Shown here piece after piece: positions 8,894 to 18,116 of a DNA stretch of 64,000 nucleotides. A program made the position numbers and the translations under genes. The DNA comes from Bauldia litoralis (GTDB taxonomy: Bacteria > Pseudomonadota > Alphaproteobacteria > Rhizobiales > Kaistiaceae). The notes under the pieces are model-generated. The model was not told where the DNA came from and did no database searches. It saw only the letters and a list, made by a program, of their open reading frames with translations. The first letter of the stretch is position 1; the number at the start of each line of letters is the position of its first letter. The DNA lies in the NCBI GenBank assembly GCA_945882315.1, contig CAMCWB010000011.1, positions 1 to 64,000 of the forward strand, written 5' to 3'.

Positions 8894-9904
8894 CTACTTC
8901 TTCAGCTCCATGCCGACGCCCTTGCAGACGAAGTCGTTGGTGTAGACCTTGGAAAGGTCGACGCCTTCAGGCACGGCGCCCGCCTTGACCATCTTGTCGT
9001 AGAAGGATTTCTGCACGGCTTCGTCGAAGCAACCGATCCCCTTTTCCAGCGCGAGGCCGGATTCAAGCATGCCGGTCGTCTTCATCTTGTCGATAGTGAA
9101 GGCGATCTGCTCGTCGCTGATTTCGGGATTATCGACCTTGATGGCGGCATTGCCGAGCGCGGGATCGCCGTGGAGGTAATTATACCAGCCTATGATCGTG
9201 GCATCGACGAAGCGCTGGATGAGGTCCTTGTTGGCGGCGACATAGTCGGTCTTCGCCTCGATCAGCGTCGAGGGCGTGTCGAAGCCGGCATCCGCAAGAA
9301 GGAATTCCTTGGGCCAGAAGCCGGCTGCCTTATAGATGCCGAGCGGCTCCGAGGTGACATAGCCCTGCATCGCCGACTGCTTGTCGACGATGAAGACCTG
9401 CGGATCGAAATTGTAGGGCTTGTACTGCTCGTCGCGGAAACCAGGAAAGGTCTGCTTCATCCATTGGAAATAAGAGGCGAAGCCCTCGAGGCTCATGAAG
9501 ATCGTCGGCAGCTTGGCGAGGTCCTCGAATTTCTCGATGCCGGCATCGGGATGGACGAGGAAAACCTGCGGCTCCTTCTGGAAGATCGCCGCGACCTCGA
9601 CCACCGGCACGTCCTACGCCTTGGCGTTCAGCGGCGCCAGCATGTTGCCGGCCATGAAGAATTGCACCTTGCCGGCGAGCAGCAGGGCGCGATTGTCCTT
9701 CTGCGGGCCGCCGGCAAGGATGGTGACCTTGAGACCGTACTTCTCGTAGGTGCCGTCGGCGACCGCCTGATAGAAACCGCCATGCTCGGCCTGGGCCACC
9801 CAGTTGGTGCCGAAGGAAACCTCGTCGAGGGCCAGAGCCGGCCCGGAAAGCGCCGTCAGCCCGCCGGCGAACAGGCCGCAAAGGAGCGCCCGGGTGGTTT
9901 TCAT
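8894..9904 (-). pseudogene. NMT1/THI5-like ABC substrate-binding protein, interrupted by TAG
   Basis: A periplasmic binding protein of 336 codons with a signal peptide (KTTRALLCGLFAGGLTALSGPALA) and the NMT1/THI5 pattern (FGTNWVAQAEHGGFYQAVADG; GGPQKDNRALLLAGKVQFFMAGN). An in-frame TAG at 9614-9616 follows NAKA, and the same frame resumes at once with DVPVVEV and runs intact to GMELKK. A GAG, CAG or AAG codon is the likely original. As written only 96 residues are made from the main start. A GTG at 9610 could restart but would lack the export signal. It is the first gene of the importer/deaminase operon. Confidence 0.85.
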
Positions 9905-10088
9905 CTTTGTCGTTCTCCGCTCAAGCCAGATACTGCGTTATCAGCAAAAGACATGCCACCAAAACCCGGGAATCGCCTCACTTTCGGCCGGGCCGGGGTA
10001 GCCGGAGCGGCCCGTCTGGGTGGGCGGCACCAGCCGAACGTGATAGGCAGGCTGACAAAGCGCCCAGGAGCAGGTTTCGAGCCGATTG

Positions 10089-11054
10089 ATGAAGCTGATA
10101 ATCCAGATTCCCTGCTTCAACGAAGAGGAGTCCCTTCCCACGACACTGGCCAGCCTGCCCCGGCATGTCGACGGCTTCGACAGCGTCGAATGGCTCGTGA
10201 TCAATGACGGAAGCACGGACAGGACGGTCGAGATAGCGCGGGCAAACGGCGTCGATCACATCGTCGATTTCGACGTCAACCGCGGCCTGGCGCGGGCTTT
10301 CATGGCGGGGATCGAGCGGGCCCTCGAAGAGGGGGCGGACGTCATCGTCAACACCGACGCCGACAATCAATATGATGCCCGGGACATCCCGGTGCTGGTC
10401 GCCCCGATCCTTGCCCGCCGCGCGCAGTTCGTCGTCGGAGCGCGGCCGATATCCACCATCGAACACTTCTCCGCGGCCAAGAAGCTGCTGCAGCGGCTCG
10501 GCAGTTGGGTCGTCCGCTTCACTTCGGCCACCGATGTCCGCGACGCGCCCAGCGGATTTCGCGCGATCTCGCGCGAGGCGGCGCTCCGCCTGAATGTCTT
10601 CGACGGCTATTCCTATACGCTGGAGTCGATCATCCAGGCCGGGCGGCTCGGCATCCGCGTCACGTCCGTGCCGATCCGCGTCAATGGCGAAACGCGGCCC
10701 TCGCGGCTCATCCGCAGCATTCCGCGCTACATCACGCGGTCGTCCCTCTCGATCCTCCGGTCGCTGCTCGTCTACAGTCCCGGCCGCACATTCGCGGCGC
10801 TCGGTGCGCTTCCCGTGCTGATCGGCAGCGGGCTCGCCGTGCGATGGCTGATCCTGTTCATGTCGGGCACCGAGCGCACGCGCCTTCCGAGCCTGATTGT
10901 GGCCGCGGTGCTCCTGCTTGTCGGATTCATCCTGTGGCTCTGTGCGATGCTCGGCGAACTCATCGGCATCAATCGCCGCCTGCTCGAGGACATGCAGCAT
11001 CAACTCAGACGGGCGCGGCTCGGCAAAGACGACGGCCCGGGCAATGCCCCCTGA
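10089..11054 (+). CDS. Family 2 glycosyltransferase with C-terminal membrane anchor
   Basis: 321 residues. The N-terminal GT-A fold resembles dolichol-phosphate mannose synthase (QIPCFNEEESL; VINDGSTDRT; metal-binding DAD in NTDADNQY, residues 90-92), and two hydrophobic helices follow near the C-terminus. Such enzymes move a sugar from a nucleotide donor to a lipid phosphate or growing glycan at the cytoplasmic face. The ATG at 10089 is used; a TTG just before it is possible. It is the first gene of a four-gene coupled operon and overlaps the next start by 11 bases. Confidence 0.9.
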   Translation: MKLIIQIPCFNEEESLPTTLASLPRHVDGFDSVEWLVINDGSTDRTVEIARANGVDHIVDFDVNRGLARAFMAGIERALEEGADVIVNTDADNQYDARDIPVLVAPILARRAQFVVGARPISTIEHFSAAKKLLQRLGSWVVRFTSATDVRDAPSGFRAISREAALRLNVFDGYSYTLESIIQAGRLGIRVTSVPIRVNGETRPSRLIRSIPRYITRSSLSILRSLLVYSPGRTFAALGALPVLIGSGLAVRWLILFMSGTERTRLPSLIVAAVLLLVGFILWLCAMLGELIGINRRLLEDMQHQLRRARLGKDDGPGNAP

Positions 11055-12651
11055 TTCCTCTCGCGCGGCTCTTGCCCGGCAGGCGCTTGCCGAAATTCCC
11101 AAGCTTCTGACGCTGCTCGACCGGACGCCGGTCAGCCCGACCTATGGCTGCTTCGACCGCAGCTACTGGCACTACCGGATCATGGATTTCCCGTGCGGCA
11201 TGTCGCAGGAATTCGTGCTGCCGCTGGCGCTGGTCTGGTCGCTCGACCTGCCGGACAATCCCTACAGGGGATCTGCTGCACTCCGCGAGTGGATCGAAGC
11301 GGGCATACGCTTCGCCGCCCGCGCCTCGCATGCCGATGGCTCGTGCGACGACTACTATCCCTTCGAGCGGGCGACCGGTGCCGCCGCATTTTCGCTTTTC
11401 GCCATGTTCGAGGCGGCGCGCATCATCGAGCTCGGCAAGGACGACGAAATCGACGCATTCCTGGTCCGCCGGGCGAACTGGCTGGCGGCCCATCAGGAGA
11501 ACGGACAGCTCTCCAATCATGAAGCGCTGATCGTTGCCTGCCTGCAAAGGGCGGCGGAGCGCTTCGGTGCGGGGCCTTTCGAGACGCCGATGCGCGAGCG
11601 GCTGACGCGGCTCCTTTCCTGGCAATCCGCCGAAGGCTGGTTTTCCGAATATGGCGGCGCCGATCCCGGCTACCTTTCGCTGACCATCGGCCTCCTCGCC
11701 GATCTCGACCGGCGCCGGCCGGACCTGAGCCTCCGGGCGCCGCTTGCGCGCGCGATCGCCTTCTTCGCCGAATTCGTCCATCCGGACGGGACCGTCGGCG
11801 GGGAATATACGAGCCGCGCGACGCTCAATTTCTTCCCGCATGGCTTCGAGATCGCCGGGCGCTGGCTTCCGGAAGCCCTTTCCGCCAACGACAGTGCGCT
11901 GCGTCCACTCGCCGAAGGGCGCTCGCCAAGCTATTCGGACGACCGCATCATCGGCCATCACCTCTGGAGCTGGCTGTTCGCGTGGCAGGATTATTGTTCC
12001 GAGAGGCCTGTGGCGTCTCAGCAGCGCACCGGGCGGCAATGGTTTTCGGAAGCCGGATTGCTGGTCGACCGGCGCGACGGAATCGAGCTGTTCGCGGCGC
12101 TTCGGCGGGGCGGCGCCTTCAAGCTCTTCCGCGACGGCGCGCTTCTCGTCTCCGATACCGGGCCGAGCCTCCGCATCGGCGAGCGGGTGGCGGTCAGCCA
12201 TATCGAGAGCAAGGCTCCGGGCGACCCGGGCGATGGGACGATCACCGTCGAGGGACCGATGGCCTTTGCCAAGAGCACGCGGCTGACGCCGTTCAAGAAT
12301 GTCGTGCTCAGAACATTCATGCTCGTCTTCGGACGTTTTTTCCCGGACCTCGTCCGCCGTCTGCTCCAGCGCCTGCTGGTGACGGGACGGAAAGACGCGC
12401 CATTCCGTTTCCGGCGCAGTCTCGAGCCGAACGCGCAAGGCTGGACGGTGCGGGATGAAGTCCGGGCGGAGGGCGACTGGAGTTCGGTCGGCGCTGCCGG
12501 CATCGGTGGTTTCCAGACTTCCGTCACGACGGTCATGGCGCGCGTCTTCCGCAGCGAGCAATTGCAGCCTTGGCTGAAGCTCGACGACGAGGTGAGGCGT
12601 TTGAAGCGCGGCGAGCCGCTGGTCGTCGAGCGCCGGTTTGGCGGATCGTGA
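11044..12651 (+). CDS. Unassigned protein, probable alpha/alpha-toroid enzyme
   Basis: 535 residues, not confidently recognised. The first ~330 residues contain regularly spaced amphipathic helices (GIRFAARASHADGSCDDYYPFERATGAAAFS; GWFSEYGGADPGYLSLTIGLL), as in alpha/alpha-toroid glycan enzymes. The rest is strand-rich (GIELFAALRRGGAFKLFRDGALLVSDTG) and recalls the beta-sandwich of heparinase-type lyases. No signal peptide is seen. It overlaps both neighbours, so it probably acts on the same glycan, as a lyase, epimerase or hydrolase. This is inference from fold pattern and context only. Confidence 0.6.
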   Translation: MPPDSSRAALARQALAEIPKLLTLLDRTPVSPTYGCFDRSYWHYRIMDFPCGMSQEFVLPLALVWSLDLPDNPYRGSAALREWIEAGIRFAARASHADGSCDDYYPFERATGAAAFSLFAMFEAARIIELGKDDEIDAFLVRRANWLAAHQENGQLSNHEALIVACLQRAAERFGAGPFETPMRERLTRLLSWQSAEGWFSEYGGADPGYLSLTIGLLADLDRRRPDLSLRAPLARAIAFFAEFVHPDGTVGGEYTSRATLNFFPHGFEIAGRWLPEALSANDSALRPLAEGRSPSYSDDRIIGHHLWSWLFAWQDYCSERPVASQQRTGRQWFSEAGLLVDRRDGIELFAALRRGGAFKLFRDGALLVSDTGPSLRIGERVAVSHIESKAPGDPGDGTITVEGPMAFAKSTRLTPFKNVVLRTFMLVFGRFFPDLVRRLLQRLLVTGRKDAPFRFRRSLEPNAQGWTVRDEVRAEGDWSSVGAAGIGGFQTSVTTVMARVFRSEQLQPWLKLDDEVRRLKRGEPLVVERRFGGS

Positions 12652-13616
12652 TGCGGCGCACCGTCAGCATCGTCATCAGCCTCGGCCTGCTGCTTCTGCT
12701 CTACGCCGCCGTCGATGTCGGCGCGCTGATCGCGGCCATCGGCTCGGCCGACATTTTCTGGCTCGTAACGGGATTGCTGATGGTCGTCCCGCTGACGCTG
12801 GCAACGGCGTTGCGGTTCACGGCGCTCGTGATGGAAGCCCATGTCGGCTTCGCCGAAGCCAACCGCCTCGTCCTCGCAACGAGCACGCTCAACCTCTTCC
12901 TGCCGTCCAAGCTTGGAGATTTTGCCAAGGCCTATGTGCTTTCCGCCCGGCACGGCATGGAAGGCGAACGCGCGCTTTCCATCGTGGTCTTCGAGAAAGC
13001 GCTCGACATGGCGTCGCTTCTCCTCTGGGGGGCGTTCGCCTGCCTCTATGTCGGGTTCTCGAGGCCGGACGTGCTCGTCTTCGCGATTCCGGTGGTCGTG
13101 CTGCTCGGTCTGTCCCTATTGGTCATCCTGCCGCTGCCAGCTTTCGCTTGGCTGATCCGGTTCGTCGCGCGATGGCTTCCGAAAAGCATCGCCGGCAAGG
13201 CCGGGCGTCTTGCCGACAGCGCCGCCGGGGTTGCCGTCTGGTTTTGGCAAAGGCCGGCGCGGGCGGCCGGCGTTCTTCTCCTGTCGGTTCTCTTGTGGGG
13301 CGCGCATCTCCTTCAGTTCTGGCTGTTCACGAAGGCGATCGGCGGTTTCGTGCCGCTTCTCGACAACATGGCCTTCGCGACGCTTTCGATCCTGGTCGGG
13401 CTGCTGCCTTTCACCTTCGCCGGCATCGGCAGCCGGGACGTCGCGATCGTCTATTTCTATGGCCCCTATCTCTCCGCGGCGGCGGCGGCATTCCTCGGCA
13501 TTTTGGCGACGCTTCGTTATGTCATTCCCGCAATCGCCGGCATTCCCTTTGCCGGCGACCTCGCGGCGGCCGCAGCTGTCCAGCGGTCTAAAGCCCGTGA
13601 CGGCAGCGCCTATTAG
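12651..13616 (+). CDS. YbhN/UPF0104-family membrane protein (flippase-like domain)
   Basis: 321 residues with about eight membrane helices. The family motifs FLPSKLGDFAKAYVL and LLPFTFAGIGSRD are those of the lysylphosphatidylglycerol-synthase transmembrane region. Members are linked to lipid or lipid-linked sugar translocation. The ATG at 12651 shares its A with the preceding TGA (TGATG), so translation is coupled. In this operon it could move the lipid-linked product across the inner membrane, which is inferred. Confidence 0.82.
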   Translation: MRRTVSIVISLGLLLLLYAAVDVGALIAAIGSADIFWLVTGLLMVVPLTLATALRFTALVMEAHVGFAEANRLVLATSTLNLFLPSKLGDFAKAYVLSARHGMEGERALSIVVFEKALDMASLLLWGAFACLYVGFSRPDVLVFAIPVVVLLGLSLLVILPLPAFAWLIRFVARWLPKSIAGKAGRLADSAAGVAVWFWQRPARAAGVLLLSVLLWGAHLLQFWLFTKAIGGFVPLLDNMAFATLSILVGLLPFTFAGIGSRDVAIVYFYGPYLSAAAAAFLGILATLRYVIPAIAGIPFAGDLAAAAAVQRSKARDGSAY

Positions 13617-13624
13617 GAGGCAGG

Positions 13625-15286
13625 GTGGGACGCGAATCTGAACGCGGTTGGCTTTGGCTGGCTCTCGCGCTCGGCGCCTCGGCCGGAATCGCAGCGCTTG
13701 CGGCGGTCGTTTTCCGGCCGCTGGTCATCCAGGACGATGCACGGCAGTTCGTCTTCTGGATGGCCGAGTGGCGCGACGAGACGCTTTTCCGCGGCGATCT
13801 GGTCGCCGACTATTGGCGCTCGGTTTCGCCCTGGCTCTATGTCGTCATCTTTCGCGCGGCGGATTTCGTCGGGATCGACCCGATCACCACGGTTCGCATC
13901 CTGCCGGTCATCCTGTTCCCGGCAAGCGCCTATTTCAGTTTCCGGTTTTGCCGGGCGATTTCCGACGAGCCGCGCCTTGCCTGCATGGCGACGCTTTTCC
14001 TGCTGAGCTGGCTGATTGTCGAGGATGGCGTCGTCAGCTCGACGCCGCGCGCCTTCGCGCCGCTCTTCCTGCTGGTCTTTCTCGACGGCCTGGCCCGCCG
14101 CTCGATCGTCGAGATCACCGCGGGGCTTTTTTGCCTTGCGGGCATCTATCCGCATGTCGCCCTCGTCGCGGCGACGGTGCTCTGCATCATTTTCATAGAC
14201 TTCAGCGGCCGGCCGAAGCTGGCGCTGACGAAAGCCAACTTCGTTTTGTTGGCGGCGGGAGCGGTTGCGGTTATCGCCGGCATCGCCCCCTTCCTGTTTG
14301 AAAGCAGTCAGTTCGGCCCGATCGTCACGCCCGAGAGCGCGCGTGAATTCGTCACTTTCGGCCCGGACGGCCGGACAAGCCTGTTCGGCCGGGACGGCAG
14401 GATCGACTTTGCCTGCGGGATGCGAACCATCGGCATCTTTGACGGTTGCGACGGACTGAGCAGCCCGGTCTTCTGGCTGTGGACGGCGGGCGTGTCGTTG
14501 GCGCCGGCCCTCCTCTTCCTGCGCACCCTCAAGACCGGGGGACGGAGCGGCTCGCCGATCCCTCTCGCGGTCGTGCTGGCCGCCTTCGCCTGGTTCGCAA
14601 TCGCGATCATCCTGGCCTTCAGGCTGCACATACCGAGCCGTTTTGTCGTGCGCACCGTGCCGATGGTGTCGTGGCTTTGTCTCGGGCTGGTGATCGGTAC
14701 GTTCTTCCGGCACTGGCCGAAGCCCGGGACGCGCGGCGAGCGCTTCGCAACCTTTGCCGGAACAGGCATATTGCTCGCCCTGTTCGCCGGGCTTGCCCTG
14801 CCGCGAACCTTGGCGCATTTCAGGATTTGGCAGCACCCGGCCCTTGCCGAGGCGGTGGCGTCCTACCCGCCGGGTACTCTCTTCGCCGGCTTCGTCGAGG
14901 ATACCGACTTTATCCCGCTGCTGGCCGAGCGACGGGTGCTTTTCAGCGTCGAGCTCGCCGTCGCCTATCACCTCGGCTACTACCGGCAGATCGACGCGCG
15001 GATGCGCGACATGGTCGAGGCCGAGCTGACCCCCGATCCGGCCGTGCTGGCCGGGAAGCTGGAGCAGAACGCGGTCGACATCTATCTGGTCAACAAGAAT
15101 CGCCTCGCCGAACCGTCCATCGACAAGAAGTTTGCCCAGCAGCTCGGAGACTTCGTCCCGGAGCAGATCGCCAGGCTCGGCGGTGCGCCAACCGCGCTTT
15201 CGCGGCTCGTGCCGGCTTGCAGCCGCGGCACGTTCGACGGGGTCGAGGTGCTCGACGCCCATTGTCTGATCGCGGCCGCTCGATAA
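13625..15286 (+). CDS. Polytopic membrane protein, GT-C glycosyltransferase-like
   Basis: 553 residues with about ten membrane helices, then a soluble C-terminal domain of about 150 residues. The first periplasmic loop has an acidic pair (VIQDDARQFVFW), as in GT-C enzymes that use lipid-linked sugar donors. It starts at GTG 13625 behind a strong AGGAGG (13615-13620) that overlaps the end of the preceding gene. The C-terminal part (GTLFAGFVEDTDFIPLLAERRV) resembles soluble tails of oligosaccharyl-type transferases. Acceptor and donor are unknown. It closes the glycan operon. Confidence 0.65.
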   Translation: MGRESERGWLWLALALGASAGIAALAAVVFRPLVIQDDARQFVFWMAEWRDETLFRGDLVADYWRSVSPWLYVVIFRAADFVGIDPITTVRILPVILFPASAYFSFRFCRAISDEPRLACMATLFLLSWLIVEDGVVSSTPRAFAPLFLLVFLDGLARRSIVEITAGLFCLAGIYPHVALVAATVLCIIFIDFSGRPKLALTKANFVLLAAGAVAVIAGIAPFLFESSQFGPIVTPESAREFVTFGPDGRTSLFGRDGRIDFACGMRTIGIFDGCDGLSSPVFWLWTAGVSLAPALLFLRTLKTGGRSGSPIPLAVVLAAFAWFAIAIILAFRLHIPSRFVVRTVPMVSWLCLGLVIGTFFRHWPKPGTRGERFATFAGTGILLALFAGLALPRTLAHFRIWQHPALAEAVASYPPGTLFAGFVEDTDFIPLLAERRVLFSVELAVAYHLGYYRQIDARMRDMVEAELTPDPAVLAGKLEQNAVDIYLVNKNRLAEPSIDKKFAQQLGDFVPEQIARLGGAPTALSRLVPACSRGTFDGVEVLDAHCLIAAAR

Positions 15287-15394
15287 AGAGGCGCGTCCCC
15301 GGCTTGTCAGGGACCACCGGGAATCGTAGCGTTTCCAAACTGGGTAGGGCGGAGGAGCATTCCCGCTCCCCGGATATCCCGACGGACGTCGCGT

Positions 15395-15787
15395 TTGCGC
15401 TCGCAACTCAATCCCGCCAGCATCCGAAGGCCCTTCGCCCGTTACAGTCACGGGATCGAGATCGGCGAAGGAAGCCGTCTCGTGCTCTGTTCGGGACAGC
15501 TCGGCGTTGCGATGAACGAGGTCATTCCGGCAGATATCGAGGCGCAGGCGGCCCTCTGCTTCGACAATATCGCGGCGATCCTCGGCGAGGCCGGGCTGAC
15601 GCTCGCCGATATCGTGCGGATCAACGCCTATGTGACGGCGCGTGAGCATATGGCCGGCTACATGGCGGTCCGCGACCGCTACGTCGGAGAGCCGCCGCCG
15701 GCCTCGACACTGATGATCGTGACCGGCTTCACCCGTCCCGAATTCCTCGTCGAAGTCGAAGCGATCGCGGCCGGCCCGGCCCGTTAG
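15395..15787 (+). CDS. RidA/YjgF-family protein
   Basis: 130 residues, the family's usual length. The family hydrolyses reactive enamine/imine intermediates or related amides as a trimer. Typical segments are GQLGVAMNEVIPADIEAQAALCFDNI and TGFTRPEFLVEVEAIA. The start is TTG at 15395, since no ATG exists before the conserved core. Its TAG stop sits beside the ribosome-binding site of the next gene, indicating an operon with the two amidohydrolase-type genes downstream. Confidence 0.85.
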   Translation: MRSQLNPASIRRPFARYSHGIEIGEGSRLVLCSGQLGVAMNEVIPADIEAQAALCFDNIAAILGEAGLTLADIVRINAYVTAREHMAGYMAVRDRYVGEPPPASTLMIVTGFTRPEFLVEVEAIAAGPAR

Positions 15788-15795
15788 GAGCTTTC

Positions 15796-17139
15796 ATGCG
15801 CGTCTGGATCAAGGATCCGCTTGCCATTCTCGCCGAGGGCGCCGAAGGCGGGATCGTCGTGCATCATGCCCAGATCGTCGAGCTGATCCCGCGCGGCGGA
15901 CGCCCCAGCGGGGATATCGACCAGATCTTCGACGCCAGCCAGCATGTCATCATCCCCGGCCTGATCAACACACATCACCATTTCTTCCAGACGCTGACCC
16001 GCGCCCATCCCGCGGCGATCAACAAGGAGCTCTTTCCCTGGCTGAAGGTGCTCTATCCGATCTGGGCGCGGCATGTGACGCCCGACGCCTTCCGCATGGC
16101 GACGCGGCTGGCGCTGACCGAATTGCTGCTGTCGGGCTGCACTTGCGCCTCGGACCATCAATATCTCTATCCGCCGGGCCTCGACGACGCGATGGATATC
16201 CAGGCCGAGGAAGCGGCGCGGCTCGGCATGCGCATGACGCTGACACGCGGCTCGATGAATCTTTCGGAGAAGGACGGCGGCCTGCCGCCGGACTCGGTCG
16301 TCCAGGACGAGGACACCATCCTTGCCGATTGCGAGCGGGTCCTGTCGCGCTATCACGACGCCTCCGAGGGCGCGATGCTGCAGGTGGCGCTTGCCCCTTG
16401 CGCGCCGTTCACGGTGACCAAGCGGCTGATGGTCGACAGCGTCGGCCTGGCCGAGAAGTTCAATTGCCGGCTGCACACGCATCTCGGCGAGACCCGCGAC
16501 GAGAATGAGTATTGCCTTGCCAATTTCGGCTGCCGGCCGGTCGACTATCTTGAGGAATGCGGCTGGCTGACCGATCGCGTCTGGCTGGCGCATGGCATCC
16601 ATTTCAACGACGACGAGGTGCAGCGGCTCGGCCGTCACCATGTCGGGATCTGCCATTGCCCGACCTCAAACATGGTGCTTGCTTCCGGCCAGTGCCGGAC
16701 GCAAGAGCTCGAGGCCGCCGGCTCGCCGATCGGCCTCGGCGTCGACGGCTCGGCCTCGAACGACAATTCCAACCTGATGGAGGGCGTGCGGCACGCACTG
16801 ATGATCAATCGGTTGAGCTACAACGCGGCGCCGGTCACGCATTTCGATGTCTTCCGCTGGGCGACCGAAGGTTCGGCGCGCTGCCTCGGCCGCAACGATC
16901 TCGGTGCTATCGCAACCGGCAAGCAGGCGGATCTCGCGTTCTACAAGCTCGACGAATTGCGTTTCTCGGGAGCCGGCGATCCGCTTGCGGCGCTGGTCCT
17001 TTGCGGTGCGCATCGTGCCGACCGGGTGATGGTCGGCGGGCAATGGCTGGTCGAGCATGGCGATCCGATCGGCCATGACGTCATGCGGCTCCGCCATGAG
17101 CATGGCGAGGCAGCCAAAGCCTTCCTCGCGTCGCTTTGA
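15796..17139 (+). CDS. 8-oxoguanine deaminase-like amidohydrolase
   Basis: 447 residues of the ATZ/TRZ-type amidohydrolases. Motifs: GLINTHHHFFQTLTRA (His60-62), LHTHLGETRDE (His229), LAHGIHF (His266) and VDGSASND (Asp317). The HHFFQTLTRA and DGSASNDNSN combination matches 8-oxoguanine deaminases, which convert 8-oxoguanine to urate. Related members deaminate other purine or triazine rings. AGGAG five bases upstream makes the start firm. It lies between ridA and a creatininase-family gene, suggesting breakdown of an N-rich heterocycle. Confidence 0.85.
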   Translation: MRVWIKDPLAILAEGAEGGIVVHHAQIVELIPRGGRPSGDIDQIFDASQHVIIPGLINTHHHFFQTLTRAHPAAINKELFPWLKVLYPIWARHVTPDAFRMATRLALTELLLSGCTCASDHQYLYPPGLDDAMDIQAEEAARLGMRMTLTRGSMNLSEKDGGLPPDSVVQDEDTILADCERVLSRYHDASEGAMLQVALAPCAPFTVTKRLMVDSVGLAEKFNCRLHTHLGETRDENEYCLANFGCRPVDYLEECGWLTDRVWLAHGIHFNDDEVQRLGRHHVGICHCPTSNMVLASGQCRTQELEAAGSPIGLGVDGSASNDNSNLMEGVRHALMINRLSYNAAPVTHFDVFRWATEGSARCLGRNDLGAIATGKQADLAFYKLDELRFSGAGDPLAALVLCGAHRADRVMVGGQWLVEHGDPIGHDVMRLRHEHGEAAKAFLASL

Positions 17140-17155
17140 GCTTGAGGTAGTCGTG

Positions 17156-17953
17156 ATGCTTCCCCGCCGCCATTGGGCCGAGATGACGACGCTCGATTTC
17201 GGCGATCCCGGCGTCGGCGACTGGATCGCGGTGCTGCCGGTCGCGGCGATCGAGCAGCATGGGCCGCATCTGCCGGTCTATACCGACACCTGCATCGCCG
17301 AAGGACTGGTGCAGCGCTCCATCGATCTGATGCCGGCCGACCTGCCCGTGACCTTCCTGCCGGTGCAGGCGATCGGCAAATCGAACGAGCATATCTCCTT
17401 GCCCGGCACGCTCACGGCGGGCTGGGAGTCGACCACGAAGCTCTGGCTGGAGATCGGCGAAAGCGTCCGTCGCGCCGGCATCCGCAAGCTCATCATCATC
17501 AATTCGCATGGCGGCAACGTGCCGATGGTCGACATCGTGGCGCGCGAGCTTCGCGTCCGCCTCGACATGCTGGCGGTCGGCACCGGCTGGTCGCGCTTCG
17601 GTCATCCCGAGGGGCTGACGGCACCGGAAGAGGCGCTCTACGGCATTCACGGTGGCGACGTCGAAACCTCGATGATGCTGGCGCTGCGGCCCGATCTCGT
17701 GCGGATGGAACTGGCCGAGGATTTCCGGTCGACCCAGCTCGACCTCATCGCGGAATTCGCGCATCTGCGCGCCCACGGGCCGGTCCAGTTCGGCTGGAAG
17801 GCCGGGGATCTCAATGCCAAGGGCGCGGTCGGAAACGCCAAGGCGGCGACAGTCGAAAAGGGCAGGGCGGTGGTCGATCACCAGGCCCGCGCGTTTGTCG
17901 CGCTTTGCCGGGACGTGAACGGCTTCGATCCTGGCCGATTGCAAAAAGCCTGA
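17156..17953 (+). CDS. Creatininase-family amidohydrolase
   Basis: 265 residues. Metal ligands are in family positions: Glu33 and His35 in AIEQHGPHLP, Asp44 in VYTDT, His118 in NSHGGN, Glu170 in GGDVETSMM. Family members hydrolyse creatinine or related cyclic amides; some act in cofactor biosynthesis. The ATG at 17156 is preceded by GTG in frame. It is third in the ridA/8-oxoguanine deaminase operon, so a ring-opening step after deamination is a reasonable guess. Confidence 0.85.
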   Translation: MLPRRHWAEMTTLDFGDPGVGDWIAVLPVAAIEQHGPHLPVYTDTCIAEGLVQRSIDLMPADLPVTFLPVQAIGKSNEHISLPGTLTAGWESTTKLWLEIGESVRRAGIRKLIIINSHGGNVPMVDIVARELRVRLDMLAVGTGWSRFGHPEGLTAPEEALYGIHGGDVETSMMLALRPDLVRMELAEDFRSTQLDLIAEFAHLRAHGPVQFGWKAGDLNAKGAVGNAKAATVEKGRAVVDHQARAFVALCRDVNGFDPGRLQKA

Positions 17954-18116
17954 GCCGGCCGGGCGCAAAGCGTAGGCGGATCACGTTATTTTCGGTCTTG
18001 CAATGCGCAGCGGCCCGGGTCGACACTCTGGTAACCTTCCAGGCTGCCAGACCAACGGGAAGCTGGCTGGGATATTGAAACGCGCCGGTTTCGGCGCCGC
18101 GTCGAGGAGTTCACGC

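Noticed and set aside
13613-15649. Open frame of more than 2 kb opposite the GT-C-like gene
   Set aside because: Antisense shadow rich in Arg, Asp and Gln with no domain; the plus strand encodes a consistent membrane protein.
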